Made by a program: the position numbers and the translations under genes
In this document: positions 35,501-47,935 of the stretch, in pieces
Layout: every line of letters starts with the position of its first letter
How positions within the stretch are numbered: position 1 is the first letter of the stretch
Assembly (NCBI GenBank): GCA_035582835.1
Contig: JAYKAV010002442.1
Coordinates: 3,533,429-3,597,428, forward strand
Direction of reading: 5' to 3'
DNA: 64,000 bases
DNA from: Phoebastria nigripes
Taxonomy: Eukaryota; Chordata; Aves; Procellariiformes; Diomedeidae
The notes under the pieces: generated by a model
Told to the model about the DNA's origin: nothing
Databases searched by the model: none
The model's input: only the letters and a program-made list of their open reading frames with translations

Positions 35501-38320
35501 AACTGGCAGTTTGAGGGCAACCCCCTCATGCTTACAGAGTCCAGTAATTTTGCAGTAATTTTGCCTTTTCTACAGCATCTCTCTTACGTGGTCCCAAATG
35601 CGGATAATGCTGCTGTCATCTCTCTCAGATTCAGGTTGCAAATGATGGGGGCCCGGGATCATGTTATTTCTTAACTATCATTAGTTACATGTGTATCTGC
35701 AGTGCTTTTGGACAGCGCTGCCAGCAGTGAAAGAAATTGAGCTGGTTTAATTGAGAGCCACATAGTTAATTATTAGTGCCTTTTTTTTAAAAGAGGAGAG
35801 AGAGAATGTGCAGTGTCGGTTTTTAATTTCATTATGGTTTGCAAGGTAATGTGACTTTAAACTCACTGGTCATTATCTGTGTATATGTAGCGTTTCCTTT
35901 ATCTTTCCAGCCCTAAAAGCCCTTTTCTGCTGTAGAAATGTCAAGAGATTTGAGAAGGAAAGTGCATCTGCACATTACTGATCCCTTCAGCCAGTATGAG
36001 TGACAAATAAAAATACTGGTTCCTGTTCGTGCGAGGGCTGTGACGTGCTTCGGAAGGAGCAACTGCTTCTGTCCCAGCTCTTTCATTACCCAGTTTGGTA
36101 NGTCGTGCTCAGATACTGCGTGCGAGGCCCTGGCAGGCTGGGTAGTGTAGATATTGGAAGCAGGCAGATGAGCTCATGGTACAGGCAAGTTGTCAAGGGC
36201 GGCTGGAAAGAAACCAGTTTGTATCTGCGCCGAGGCAGAGTTAACGTTTTTGGGAAGAAGCATTCCTCGTAGCCTGGACAGATTCCCCTTGGGAAGTCCA
36301 GTGGTGATGAATGCTGGAGCCATGATGCTGTCTTTCATGGCTTTGCAGAGTAGGGGCACACATTAAGTCCTGAGAGGATAGCCAAGACTTTTTCTGTACA
36401 TTTTTCATAAACTTGTTCTACATATCGAGGACTGTGATGGAATAAGCTCGGTTCAACATTCATAAATTGAATATGGAGTTACCTATTTCTGTGTGAAAGA
36501 GATGAGATAAAAGCTGCTTGGACAAAGTAACCTGTATATGGATTAAAAGCCAGAGAAGTTTTTGCCTGAGCATTTTTGGAAAAGCCTTTATCACTAAGTT
36601 TCCCGATGACCTTATGCGTACTCAATCAACATGATTAATCTTTGGTAGAAATGCATTGGTTGTGCAAAGAAGGTGAACTTAATCCAAGAAACCTTTTTTA
36701 CAATTTCTGCCTCTAGAAAGATGAAATGTATTTTCTCAAGTGCTGTTTCTGACGTTGAAAAAAAGCAACAACCAAAAACTGTAGTGGGAAGAGATGAAAG
36801 AATATAGATTAAAAATTTTTTGTAGTTTCTGATACTGGTTGAATGACCACTGTCCCTCCATTTCAAAGAAGATAGACTAATTGTGAGTGTAGCTTCATTT
36901 TATAGAAATAACTCTTGCATGTACTAGCAGATGATCTGAAATTAATTTTCTTTGTAAGTGGTGTGGAAATAATTGATGGACAGTAAGGTTCTCTGCTAAA
37001 TAATTTTTTTAAGAGGGGCATTGCACTGTAAAGACTTGGAAGCCCTTTCCCTTCAGGAAAGAAGAACTTTGTGTCACCTTTTACTCTAAATTAGAGAAAG
37101 CTTACTTGCCATAGAATAGTTTTCAAAGCCAATTTCCTTTCCATTTTTTCTTGTAAAGAAGTATGTCTGTGATATCTGCAAACTCAAATATTACGGCTTT
37201 GGGCTGGTACAGGAGAGCTGAAAGATGGAACTGGTTGGCTCAAACTGGGCAGAATGTAAAAGTAAATGTATTATGGTGAAACAGTAAATTGATTTAAAAC
37301 AAAAGCAACCTAGGGANCAGGAAGAAAGACGAATGTAAGCATGTTTTATTTAAATTTAAAAAAAAAAAAAAATCAACATCTTTCTAGGTAGAATTCTGAT
37401 GAGGCAGCAACGCTTTTTGGTGTAATCAGCAATGTATTGCAGCTACTGAGAGACTGCTAGAGGTTGGGACGGCTTTCCCTTTGCTTCTGATTTTATTCAC
37501 CCTGGGTGTGATAATATCTCGTCACGGAAAGCCGCAGAACTGTCCACTGACAACAGCGCNTTGCAATTAATGGGCTGGTTTTATAAGGAATTACCGCTGC
37601 GAATTGCAAAGCAGTTTTGACTGCTCACCTGAAGACCGAGGTACTAGACGCCCTAGAAGAGTTAGGGTTTCTGGTGCCCCGTGCCCCCTAATAGGGTCAG
37701 GCTTTCAGACAGCAGGCACTTAGCCCTTTCGGAAAGTCTGGCATCAATGTAAAGTCAGGCAATTGAAGATCCCAAGCTGCAGGATGTTTTTTTGAAAAGG
37801 TAGGCCTGAGGCTCCATATCGATCAATCATTATTCTAATTGTTCATTTCTATTATGGTGGGAATCATTCAGAATCCTAGAGTTCCTGGGAGTAAATCATT
37901 TGGAAATGCTGCCCATTATAAAATTTAATTTTAAATCTATATTAAATAGATTTATAAAGGCAAGCTTTGCAATCTAGTAACATAACATTATGCTACCTCA
38001 CAGAGGCTTGGCTTTTGGGTCCTAAGGGGCCATGGCTGGGAGTGCTACGGAGGCAACACTCTGGCTCGTGAGCGGGACGGCGAGGCTGCCAAGCCTAACA
38101 TTCGGGTGACCCTTCTGGGCCACGTTCAGAGGAGCATTGATCCGGTTTGCTGAGAGATCCATCCAGCTGTTCTGGATGGAGTAGGGTCGTGGGGATGAGG
38201 CTTCCAGAGGGCTGATCCCATCCCTGGGGCAGGGGAAGGAGTGGGAGATGGCAGAGGGGTGGCACAGGCTGGAACGGGATGGGAGCCAGGATGCTGGACC
38301 AATCTTTCTTTTTCTTTCAG

Positions 38321-38403
38321 ATGACAGAGAAGAGGGGAAAGGAAAGCAAAACTGCATTTGGAGGCCCAGTTGTCAGCTCATTATATCAAGAAGAAACAAT
38401 CAG
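38321..38403 (+). CDS. ACBD6: ACBD6 exon 4: linker between ACBP and ankyrin regions
   Basis: Eighty-three bases encoding residues 124-150 plus the first two bases of R151. It begins MTEKRGKESKTAFGGPVVSS and continues LYQEETI. This matches the human linker closely (the K-GKE block, then FGGPV-SSLY-EETIR), which identifies it despite its small size. The acceptor is TTTTCTTTCAG, and the donor AATCAG|GTGATT is weaker than the others. It ends in phase 2 (AG|G), which exon 5 completes as arginine. The segment is charged and probably flexible. Confidence 0.95.
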
Positions 38404-40607
38404 GTGATTATCTGCGCTGGACTTCAGTTAAAAACAGTATTTTTCTAATGTCATTTTGTAAAGCTTTTTTTTAATATTGCACAAGTGTGGTGGCAACTAC
38501 AACAGGATAATAAATGACAGGAAAGAACTTTTCAGGTCCATAATCATTTAAATCAATAACTGCCTGTATCATTGCCAGGTAGTAACCTTTCCCTAGCGCA
38601 AGATGTGGGGGAAGGGCAAGGCTTCCCATTTTTCAGTTATATGGCTAAAAAAAGGTAATACTGGATATTTTTAATAGAAAGCTATTCAGACACTACCTTT
38701 TTCAAACAGTTATTTCTTTACCAATACATTCATTAAGGATTGTTCAGTGAAGGTTTTAATGTTGGACAATGTTTGCCTTCAGGGAGAGTTTGTACCTTAT
38801 ATCAAATTAATTTTTTCTAGCTTCTGCAGCTAGCATAGCAGAAACGCATTTACTGAACTAGAATGGCTGCTATTTAAAAACTGTCAAGGTGCAAGTAGTA
38901 AGTGACATTAGCTACTGAATAAGGACAGCTGGGTTTTTTTGTTTGGCTGGTTTTTTTACTGTTCCAGACTACTAATCATGGTTATAATATTAACTCCAGT
39001 ACCTAAATGATTGCCTGGAGGATCTTTCAGAATACAGCATCATATTTTTAGTTAAAATGAACAGTCAGGGAAGACTNAATTTTTGAGCAGTGTTTGCTGT
39101 CATGTTGCAGTCGCCCATTTATGTGTATGTGATCCCATTTGTTTTATTGAATGTCTTGCATCATTTTAGTCCCAGGAAATTAAAAGATAAACACTGATTT
39201 CTCTCCACACAGCCTCCCAAGCTTGCTGAGAACTTTCCCGAAGTGTTAAAACTCTAACACAGCATTTCTTTGACTTGTTGTCACAAACTAATGAAAAATA
39301 AATCTCAAGCAGGTGGCTCCAAACGCTTTGCAAGGAGCTCAGGTGGAAATTGATATGCCTGTTCTGTGTAGGCAAACAGGGTGGCAGTTTTGTGCTCGGC
39401 AGTAGTGCGGGCACTTCCCTCGGTGTTGCAATCCGCTTTATAGCGAGATGGAACAGTTGGCCAGGAGTAGCCTTCTCCACCTCGCATGGAGAGCCAACAC
39501 ATCTTTAACTCACCCCTGGACCTTGACCAGAGGTGGTCAGGTATGACCCTGGTTTAACACACTGTTTGAGNAATAGCACTTCTGCTAGCCGTGAGCTCCT
39601 TTTTCTTCCCTGCTCTGTCAATGTAGGTCTCAGCCAACATCCTTGATCTNGTAGTTTGACCTTGTGATTTAAATCCTGTTCGAGCTGTTCTTTCAGGAGC
39701 AGAACACATCAGTGCTGCCCGGTGTTGGGTGCTAAGTGTGAGCTATGCTTAATGCTTTCAGAGTCTTGGCTATCCCAAGTACTGCCTGTGCCTCTTCTTG
39801 GATATGAAATACAGCACAGTATGTGCTACTACAATAGANGTGAAAACAGTTTGCTCTGATTGGCTTGACTAGTCTAAATCTTCTTGTCATATTTTTGTTT
39901 TTATTTCCAGAAGAACATGACTTGTGCAGGACTTGAAGATAAGTACAGCTCTGAATACATTTTTTCCAAACATACCATGAGGAACATATGTGCTCTATGT
40001 TTAGTATAGCATAGCTGTGGTCCTTACAAAATGAGGCGGTAGGCAGATGTAATCTCTGACACAGCTGGAATAGGGTGATTCTGCTGAAAGTGAGTTAAGT
40101 GAAGCCTCNTGACTGCTGGCAGAATGTGGTCCGTTAGCACAGCTTGGCTCGCAGGCATCAGTGTCTTGAGTTGCAAGATAGGAAGTAAGCAAGTGTCGTC
40201 ATAATCTCACCCACACGCAGGTTGTACAGCTTCAGCTTTCTTGGTGCGGTTGCCCGTGTATTACGGCTTTTGTCTACTGTTCATTCTTTGACTAGAACAG
40301 GGAATAAATGTGTGCAAGTATAGGCACATCTCTAATGGTGATAATTATAATAGTAAAAGCATAGGCCTAAACAGCAAAATTGCACTGGTACAAAATCTGC
40401 AAGCAGATGAGCCAAAGAAGGATGGCTCTAGACATTCAATTTGGCATCCAGGTTTATTGAGAGCATGGAGTGAATTGGTTTGATAGTAATACCACTCACC
40501 TGAGAAGAGTGACTTTTCTGGGGCTGTGAGTGGTTACTTACAAGAACATAAGGTTAGCATTCAGTAACCTTCAGTGCATTTGTAAACAGAATGTAGTCTT
40601 AAAGTAA

Positions 40608-40680
40608 GGCATTTTCTGTAGAGGAGGAAATTAAGGGGAAAGAAAACTTAATAGCTTGAGCCAGCATAAACTTAAACACA
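40608..40680 (-). mobile_element. Possible MIR-like remnant, reverse orientation
   Basis: CATTTTCTGTAGAGGAGGAA followed by AAGAAAACTTAATAGCTTGA parallels the reverse complement of the MIR 3' half (ATTTTACAGATGAGGAAAC followed by a GGTTAAGTGACTTG-like block). It is short and diverged. Confidence 0.35.
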
Positions 40681-40839
40681 TTGATAGTTACAGGTAAGTC
40701 CCATGCTGAAGGTTCCGTGTGTATGTGTATGCTACCTTGAAACGTAAGATCTGAGGAAAGAAACTTTGATGCAGACTATTTTATTGACTCAGTTGTCTAT
40801 GGTGGGCCTTACTGAAGCTTTACAACAAGCTTGCAGAAT

Positions 40840-40935
40840 TTGGAATATGAGTCAAACCACTTTAGTCTCTGTTTCCTGGGGCTGTTGATAGGACAAATAT
40901 TTTCTAGTTACAGGGTCGTATTAAGGAAGCCTGGA
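40840..40935 (+). mobile_element. MIR/CORE-SINE-like remnant
   Basis: CACTTTAGTCTCTGTTTCCT, then a GGACAAATATTTTCTA stretch, then ACAGGGTCGTATTAAGGA, follow the order of the MIR 3' half (CTCAGTTTCCTCATCT, GGGATAATAAT, CAGGGTTGTTGTGAGGAT). It lies within 300 bp of another possible MIR piece in opposite orientation. Confidence 0.45.
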
Positions 40936-41660
40936 ATANGCAAAAAAATCTTATATTGTGTACTAAAAACTAAAACTCAAGTCCTCATCAGCCCTGGGTT
41001 CTAACAGACTGCTGAAAGCAATTTCTCAGCAGGCATAACTCTGCCAAACACAGCCTACCATATGCCCTTTAGGATTCAGCTGATGCGAAGGCAGGAAAAG
41101 GCTGTCTAATTTATCTGGAGCCCAGCATCTTCACAACTTCACCTTGCACCAGGAGGTAGACAAGAATGCAAGTGCCGAATTTTGAAGGTTCACCTAAGCA
41201 GGTTCACTTATTTTATTCTTACCAGGAGCTTTTGAACAGTTTAACAAATGATTAACCCCCTCCAAGCTGCTGCCATGTAATAGGAAGATGAGAGATCTTG
41301 GTTTTAGTGTAGGCCACTAGTTTAATCAGCAGTAAGTTACCAAGCAAAGCAGCAATGCCATTGCTTTCAAGCTGACTGCCTAAAATTATGCATAAATAAT
41401 GCTTACATTCCTTTTGTGGAATAAAATGCTTGGGTTCTAGGGTGCAAATCTGTAAATGTTGGACAAAGTGGAGTTACCATACCCTATCCTAAAGTCAAGT
41501 GGTTCAGAAGTTGGAGGAACTGGGATGGTGCCAGGGCTGATTTTGCCTTATCACTAATTATCTCAGATGTTTCTGCTTTGAGAACAAGATAGAAAAATGG
41601 TCAGTCTGGCTCACAGAAGTATGTTGCGCTGATTCCAAATAAATTCAAGAGCATCCATAG

Positions 41661-41770
41661 AAACAGGTTATACCGATCTAATTAGATCGATTTAGAAAGA
41701 GATTCGGTTAAATCAGTGCAATTTGTGTGTTCATAGATCAATCCTCAAATCAGGAGAAGGTCTCTTGAGC
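41661..41770. mobile_element. Possible non-autonomous DNA-transposon remnant with a perfect palindrome
   Basis: Contains the perfect 16-bp palindrome CGATCTAATTAGATCG (41674-41689), then GATTTAG, GGTTAAATCAGTGCAATTTG and TGTGTTCATAGA. This succession resembles short hAT-type elements seen in other amniotes, judged from memory only. Termini and target duplication could not be defined. Confidence 0.3.
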
Positions 41771-42689
41771 TAATGAGGCGTAGCAGTTATTTACTTTGGG
41801 GTGCTGGGCACTGGTCATCAATTAGGAGTTGTTAATAAACCCTGGCAATAAAGAGCTCAAGTACCCTCAGTGACTAATGGGGAGCAGTTGCAGAATGTAT
41901 TAGCATAGTGCTCTGCCTCTGTGTTTCTCTGCAAATCACTTATCTCACTTCAGGCATTACATAAAAATAATGCATGCTGGTGACTGATGATGGGACTTGG
42001 AGGTTCCCCTGGAAGGAAGGATTTAGAAATTATCTGTGATTTCAGGCTGGGTATAGTGGTGGATTTTTTTTACTGCTACATAAAACTTTATGTCTCTTTT
42101 CTGGTCTTATTACCAGAACAAAAGCAGTAGTAGTTGAGCTCTTTCATGATCAAATAGCTATAATTACAGTTTCACAAACCTGGGAAATGAACAGTGAGAT
42201 GAGGTTGACTGATGTGTCACCAATATAAATCTAATCGAAGACACAAACTGAGGGAGATGCCAAAAATACCGTAGCATTGGAAATTCAACTTTAAAGTTAT
42301 TTTTCAATATTTTTTTAAAGCGGGGGCAAAGGGGAGACAGTTTATAAGTGTCTCCAGCAAACGAAAGCATTGACTTGGCAGATAGAGAATGCAAAATAAT
42401 GGTTGCCAAATATCCGTGTTCCTTCCCGCTTCCACTGGAGGAGCCCTCCTGCACTCTGCCGTGGGCTGCTTCCACGCGGCCTCGGCACGCCAGGTTGGGA
42501 ATGCCATCCACAAGTCGGCACGGAGGCCTCCCTGAGCTATGCTTTACACTTCTGCCATCCCGAGGAAAGCTGAAGAAGCCCTTTTCTGGTAGAACCTTCC
42601 ACCCTTTCCTGTAACGCTTGGGAGCGACCCCCGTCGCTAGTGGGGCTCTGTTTAGGATCGGGGCGTGGAGCAGGCACCCCTCGTATTCA

Positions 42690-42860
42690 GGAGCCCGCCT
42701 GATGCCGTGTAATCTATCAGAATTGTATTAATCCCACTAACGCAGCCGCCATCTGGCCCCGCTGCCGGGCCGGCTCGCGCGAGCCCCCGTGATGGATGGC
42801 CTCGGGAATTGATTAGTTGTTGTGCGAGACAAATGAACTGTTTTGGCAGAAAATACCAGA
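42690..42860. promoter_or_regulatory. Candidate conserved regulatory element
   Basis: A compact block mixing homeodomain-type motifs (TGTATTAATCC, TTGATTAG) with a CpG-rich centre (GCCGGGCCGGCTCGCGCGAG) and a CGCCATCTGG E-box/YY1-like site, inside intron 4. It looks composed like a vertebrate enhancer or alternative promoter. There is no evidence beyond motif content. Confidence 0.3.
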
Positions 42861-44049
42861 GGTCGCTGCGTGTGGTCAGGCACAAAGGCTGCTGAATTTT
42901 AAAGAGCTGCTTCCAGCATCCGTTGCAAGGATGCCGCTTCGGAGCGGTGACGGCTTTTGAGACGAGCCCAGCGCTCCGGAGCACGGTTGGGATTTTGTTC
43001 TCTCCCTCCAGCCCTGCTTTNGGGAACACCAGCACTGGAAATGAGAGCAAAGCTGCAGAGATACGGGAGCCAGCATCCTTGCCGTGTTGGGAGTTACGGG
43101 CTNGTGCTGGTATTGTGCGTGCGTTTGGGTGGCTGCGCCGCAGATGTCTGTCGCTCACATAAATGCTGGGCTGTGCAATCCCTGCGGAAGAGCTTTCCCG
43201 GTCGTGTGGAGCCCAAGCAGCCCGCGGCGTGCTCAGCCGTGGCACGTCTCAAACAAAACACCTGCGGGTCCAGGCAGCTGGGGTTTGGGTTTTTTTCAGG
43301 TCAGTGTTATTTAGAAATGGATGCTCTTCTGGTGATGTTTAGCGGGCAAGTCTCTGACTTCAAGATGATTGCCAAGTTTATTGCTTCCCCCCCTTCTTAT
43401 TGTCCCCGGAGCGGTGACCCTTGGGGCTTTGCTTTGTTGTGCAAAGGAGCAGCTTGGCTCAGGCCTGCCTTCCCTTTGGGAGAGCGCATCCTTCGGTGGC
43501 AGCTCCTATTTGGGGTTTTCACGGCCGCCTCTTCTCCGGTGCTGCCGCTAGTCTACCAAAGTGCGTGCGGCAGCGTGGCGATGGGTGGGGAATTGGCTGA
43601 CACATGTCTCGCTATGTCCCGGCTGCTCTCAGAGGACGGCACGCGAGTGTGCCGGCAAGTGGGCAACACTTCCCCCGGGATGGCCTGCCGGTTCAAAATA
43701 AACTTGAGTTATGGATTTATTCAGCTTGTAAAACCTCAGCTGGCATAAATAATTGAGAAAGCAAAGGTTTGTCTGTGGTGCATACCTCAGGGACCCGCTC
43801 CTGCCTCCCTCCCTCCCACCACCCTTTCTTATGAAAATGATCCCAGTTGCACTGATAGATAATAACAACACCAAGCAATTAAAAGCTATGGGTGGCTGGA
43901 GAGAGGAGAAAAGGTTCAGTTAATGAGCTTTTCCTCTTCCTGTGCCCAGGAGAGCCTCAGAAGTGACGAGGCGATTAAAGCGAAGAGATAATTATAGATT
44001 ATGTGAAAATGGGTCCCTTGGGGGCCGAGGGCCTTGACATAAACAGTAA

Positions 44050-44350
44050 GTGTTGCGACTGTCTCTCGGCTCCCTGCGCGCCGCCTGCTCCGCTCCGCCG
44101 CGCTCCCGCTNGCTCGGCAGCGCCGTGCCAAGCAGACGGGCGAAGCCACCTGTTAGCGGCACCCGGGGCCGCTCCGCAGCAGGTCCGCTGGGACATGGCT
44201 TGGACCAGCCCCGGGAAAAGGGGAGAGGACGCCCAAAGTAGCACCCGATCGCAGCCCTCAGCCCAGAGCTTTGTGCTGGAGGTAACCTGTGAGGGGGGGA
44301 GGAAGGGGCCGGGGCAGACCTGGAGGATGCTTTCTGAGCGAGAGTAGAAT
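44050..44350. promoter_or_regulatory. Intronic CpG-rich patch
   Basis: About 300 bp with clustered CpGs (GCGCGCCGCC, CTCCGCTCCGCCGCGCTCCC types), flanked by AT-richer DNA, within a broader GC-rich sector starting near 42400. It may be an internal or antisense promoter, or a local GC-rich enhancer. No conserved coding exon was recognised on either strand. Confidence 0.4.
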
Positions 44351-45066
44351 ATCTGAATTTCAAGTCTCTTCTGTGCCCTTTTTCATGGCAGTCTNGGTGG
44401 CTGTTTAGAAAGCAAGGAGATTTACAGCACTCGAGGTAAGAAGGAAGTGACGCCTGATTAACCGGCAGCAGATCTTTTCCATGAGCTGTTTAAAAACTGT
44501 TGGCTCAACACATGTGTTTTGGACAGCTTGTGAAGAAGGCTTGTGAAGCTTTCCAAGCCTGGGAAGAGATGGCTTGCTTTAAGTCCTTCCATGTCCTTTT
44601 ATTCAAGGATGGAAAAAGCTGCCCATGTGTTACCTGCAGGCAACAGATACGCTTCAGCTCGATGCTGAATCAGAGTTTGCATCTCTTACTAGGGATGCAG
44701 GAGAGCAGAAGAAAATATCTTTGGGGGCTGAACATGTGTCAGCAAGGGAGAAGAGAAACCCTTCTGGCCATCCTCAGGAAATAGATGTAAACACATTCAC
44801 TGCTTTTCCTGACAGTCAAGTGGTCGCTGACTTGAAGACTCCTTTTTAGCTCAACAAAAAGAGCCGGTGCTTGTGTATCACACAGTCTGACATGGAAACA
44901 AAATTGCATCTGAGTCTTCCTTTTAGCCCCAGGTTTTAAATAACTGTGCACATCTCCATTAGGTTGAGTTTCGTGGTCTTTCCCATCTGAAGATGTCTTA
45001 AATGCTGCATTTTTACTTAAATTGAGATTTTTCTGAAAATACTGATAGAAATGCTATGGGTTCATT

Positions 45067-45102
45067 CCCCCCCCCCCCCCCCCCCCNCCCCCCCCCCCCC
45101 CC
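45067..45102. repeat. 36-base C tract
   Basis: An uninterrupted run of C containing one N (45087). The complementary G tract can form G-quadruplexes. The length in this assembly is uncertain. Confidence 0.9.
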
Positions 45103-46599
45103 AAACATTATCTGAGCAATGTCTTTGCAGTGTCACTTACTTTTGTATTTCTGATGTGCTTCTGTCTGGTTTTAGACTGTTTCTACCCGTTTCTGGGCCT
45201 TGCTGCTTGCTGCTGACTCTTACCAGTTTTATGTGGAGTGCAAATTCCTGCTAGGAACTGATAGGTCTGATAAAAATGCTGCATCCTTTTTGTTTTCTTG
45301 TAGCTACTACAGTGGAGGGATTATTCAGTATGTACACATACACACATGTGAAGTAAAGAGGGGGGGGAACTGAGTTACAAGGTTTTCAAGCCATGTTTCT
45401 TATTTGTCCTGTGTGGTTTTGAATGCAAAGTCAGCAAATAACAGTAACTTGTCTTTATTCCATTCACACCATTCAAGTGGAGCTTTTTCCCTAGTATTGG
45501 TCCCTTCAAAAATCTGGTTTTAACTCCTCTGAGCCCTTTTCTCAGTTTCCCTTCCTGGTTTTGGTATGCGACTAGATCAAATTGTTTTAAATGTCTGGAG
45601 TGCAGCTTCATGTGACTATTTTGTTTGCAGGTAAAATGTCTTCATTATGACTGTATGGACTTCCCTCAAATCTATTCAGGAAAGGGCTCATTTCTCTTTG
45701 TTAATATTTATAGAAATGTTGGAGATAATGTATGCTAAGTTGTTTTTTTTTTTTTTTTTTAAAGGGGGCATCAGAGGCAGAGGAATGGCTTAAAGCTTGA
45801 GAAATAAATGCAGAGTAGAAAGANGAAACTTCCCAAAACCTTATCTTGGGGTGGGGAAATTGTTATTCTGGATTAATTCCATTGTGGAGACTTCTGAAAG
45901 AAAAGTGGTTTTTTGGAAGGGGGTGTTTGCAGAGGTGGTTATTCCAGAAAAGCTAAATCATAGCCAAATAGCTGTGTCAGGTCACTTCCCCCTTACAGAC
46001 AATAATATCCTTGCAAAAAGACTGTAGAAGTCTTGTCTGGAGGCTGTGGTAGGAAGATTGCCTGGTTTTGCTACGTCAGTATTAACGTGCCCTCTCTCCA
46101 CTGGTGCAGACCCTGCAGCATGCTCCCCGTGGAGCACGGTTGCTTTATCGCTGCCGTGTGCCTTCTGCTCTGCTGGTACCTCCGGTGCTGCCGTGCGAGG
46201 TGCGGCCACGGCTGAGCTGCCGTGCATGCAGAAATGCCGGCACCCAGGATGACTGGGTGGCATCACTGCCAGGGACGGAGGACACAGCCTGAGCTCGTGG
46301 TTGTGACGTGGAAAATCATCCAGGAGTAACTGAGGATGGTTGTGGACTTCCCTAGCTGGGAGAGACTGGGCTCTGTTTTGGTGTTAGGGAAGAAAGTGAT
46401 CTGTAATAAATGAAGTGCGTGTGGCTGTGCAATGGGGAAAAAGCTGCTGGAACCAAGTTACTGTACAGTGTTGTCTGAATAGCAGCTTCACCCAAAAGGC
46501 TGTTNTCAGCAGCCAAGGGCGTGTTTGAGAGGTTGGACTAACAAGGTAGGACTGGAGGGACTTCCCAGCATATCAAATCAGCCCTTGTTAGTAGGGGCA

Positions 46600-46700
46600 G
46601 GCACGTCTCATAACCTCCATCATGAATCTGTCAAGCTCCATCTNGAGCAATATAAGCTTTTGCCTTTTCTAATCCCACCGTGAGATTCTTTTTTTCCTCA
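46600..46700. mobile_element. Possible old CR1 fragment
   Basis: CATGAATCTGTCAAGCTCCA followed by an AAGCTTTTGCCTT segment resembles a recurrent internal or 3' portion of amniote CR1 elements. It is too diverged to orient or delimit by eye. Confidence 0.3.
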
Positions 46701-47779
46701 GAATTCAAAGTAATTGCCTCTAAAGCATGCAGCGATCTGTTTCCCAGGAGCTTGTGTAGTGTACAAGACCTCCAGCGAATGAGTTCGTGAGACACTGGTT
46801 AAGAAACTGGAAGAATTCTGTAATGTCCCTAGGCCTATACGTGGAGTGTGAAATCTTGTGCAGCACCCAGCTCTTTGCTAGAAAGGTGCGAGTCAGTTAT
46901 GAGGGAAGGACTGCTTGTGTACAAAGAATAGGGGTGATGTGCAGGAGAACGGTGCTACTAAAGGAGCAATGTGAGAGAGAGGTCAGAGGAAGTGACTTCT
47001 TTGGAGAAAGCAGCGCTTTACTGTAGGAGCTGAATATCAGCACTTTTTCCCCACCTTTTACTGGCACTGAGGAAGGAAACAGATGCTTGAGGTCTGAAGA
47101 ACAGAGTGTAACTTAGCAAGCCAGGTGTGTAATTACAAGACTGGAAGTCAAAGTTGCATCATGAAGCTCTGCCTGCCCTGATGGGAGCAGGGGACATGGT
47201 CTTGGTGACGTTGGTATTTTCATTTTTGTTGGGACTACAGGTCAAAGAGCATCACTTTTTCTTTGTAACCCATTGCTCAAATGCAAATAACGTTTAGATT
47301 TCACTTTTCCTTGCTCTGACATTCTGCAGCCTGTGAGGTTCCAGAGCAGTGCAGGTGAATGGGAGGAGTGCTGTTGCCTTTTAGCACCAGGGAATCAGTT
47401 CTCCTCAAACTGCCCCGTGGCATTGCAGAGGCTATTCTCTCCTGCCCGAAAGGCCCACAGCAGAATGACCTCCCTAGTGGGTCTGACCTGCTCCAGCAAC
47501 CTCCCATTTTTATGAGGAATTTCCTCTGAGGCGGTCAGGTCTGAGTTCTGCTGAACATCCAGACTATCTTAGGTTGAGGTGATTGCAAACTGGGGATGTC
47601 ATGACAGGCAACTACTTTGTGTTTAACTCTTGTGAAGCTGCCAAGTCCCATAGCAATGCTGATGGGTTCATTTGAGCCATAGTTTTCATCTGGAAATGAG
47701 AAAGAGAGGGTAGTATGTGGGCTTTTGGGTTATTTCTAGAAAACCAATGACCTCTCTTCTTTACTCCTCAGTAGGAACA

Positions 47780-47935
47780 CAGTTGTATCAGTGTATCTAT
47801 ACCTATCTTTACCTTATTGTAAAGGTGCCTCATGCTAGTATGGCATAGCCCCTTTTCCATAGAAAAATCGGCTGTGTTGGACTAAGTAACTTTCCACTGG
47901 GATACCAGCATGGACAGTAGGAGAGTTGTACTTTC
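47780..47935. mobile_element. Possible degraded DNA-transposon remnant
   Basis: GCTAGTATGGCATAGCCCCT near the start and TCCACTGGGATACCAGCATG near the end recall the TA-rich ends of small hAT-like elements in amniotes. No inverted repeat can be shown with confidence. Confidence 0.2.

Larger units (their letters stand above)
18821..38320 (+). other. ACBD6: ACBD6 intron 3
   Basis: A phase-0 intron of 19500 bp, the largest that is complete in the window (GTAGGA to TTTTCTTTCAG). It contains a 10-N gap beside a poly(A) tract, a CT-rich tract (21081-21130), an A/T-rich inverted repeat (25847-25899), several A/T homopolymers, AT-rich TAAT-dense stretches (31440-31560 and 32490-32580), and the minus-strand protein-like segment at 31741-31869. 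The remainder shows nothing I can name. Confidence 0.85.

Noticed and set aside
46529..46560. GGTTGGACTA motif typical of young CR1 3' ends
   Set aside because: The expected continuation (TGATCTT, then CTTCCAACC) is absent; only the adjacent 46600-46700 block has any CR1 resemblance.
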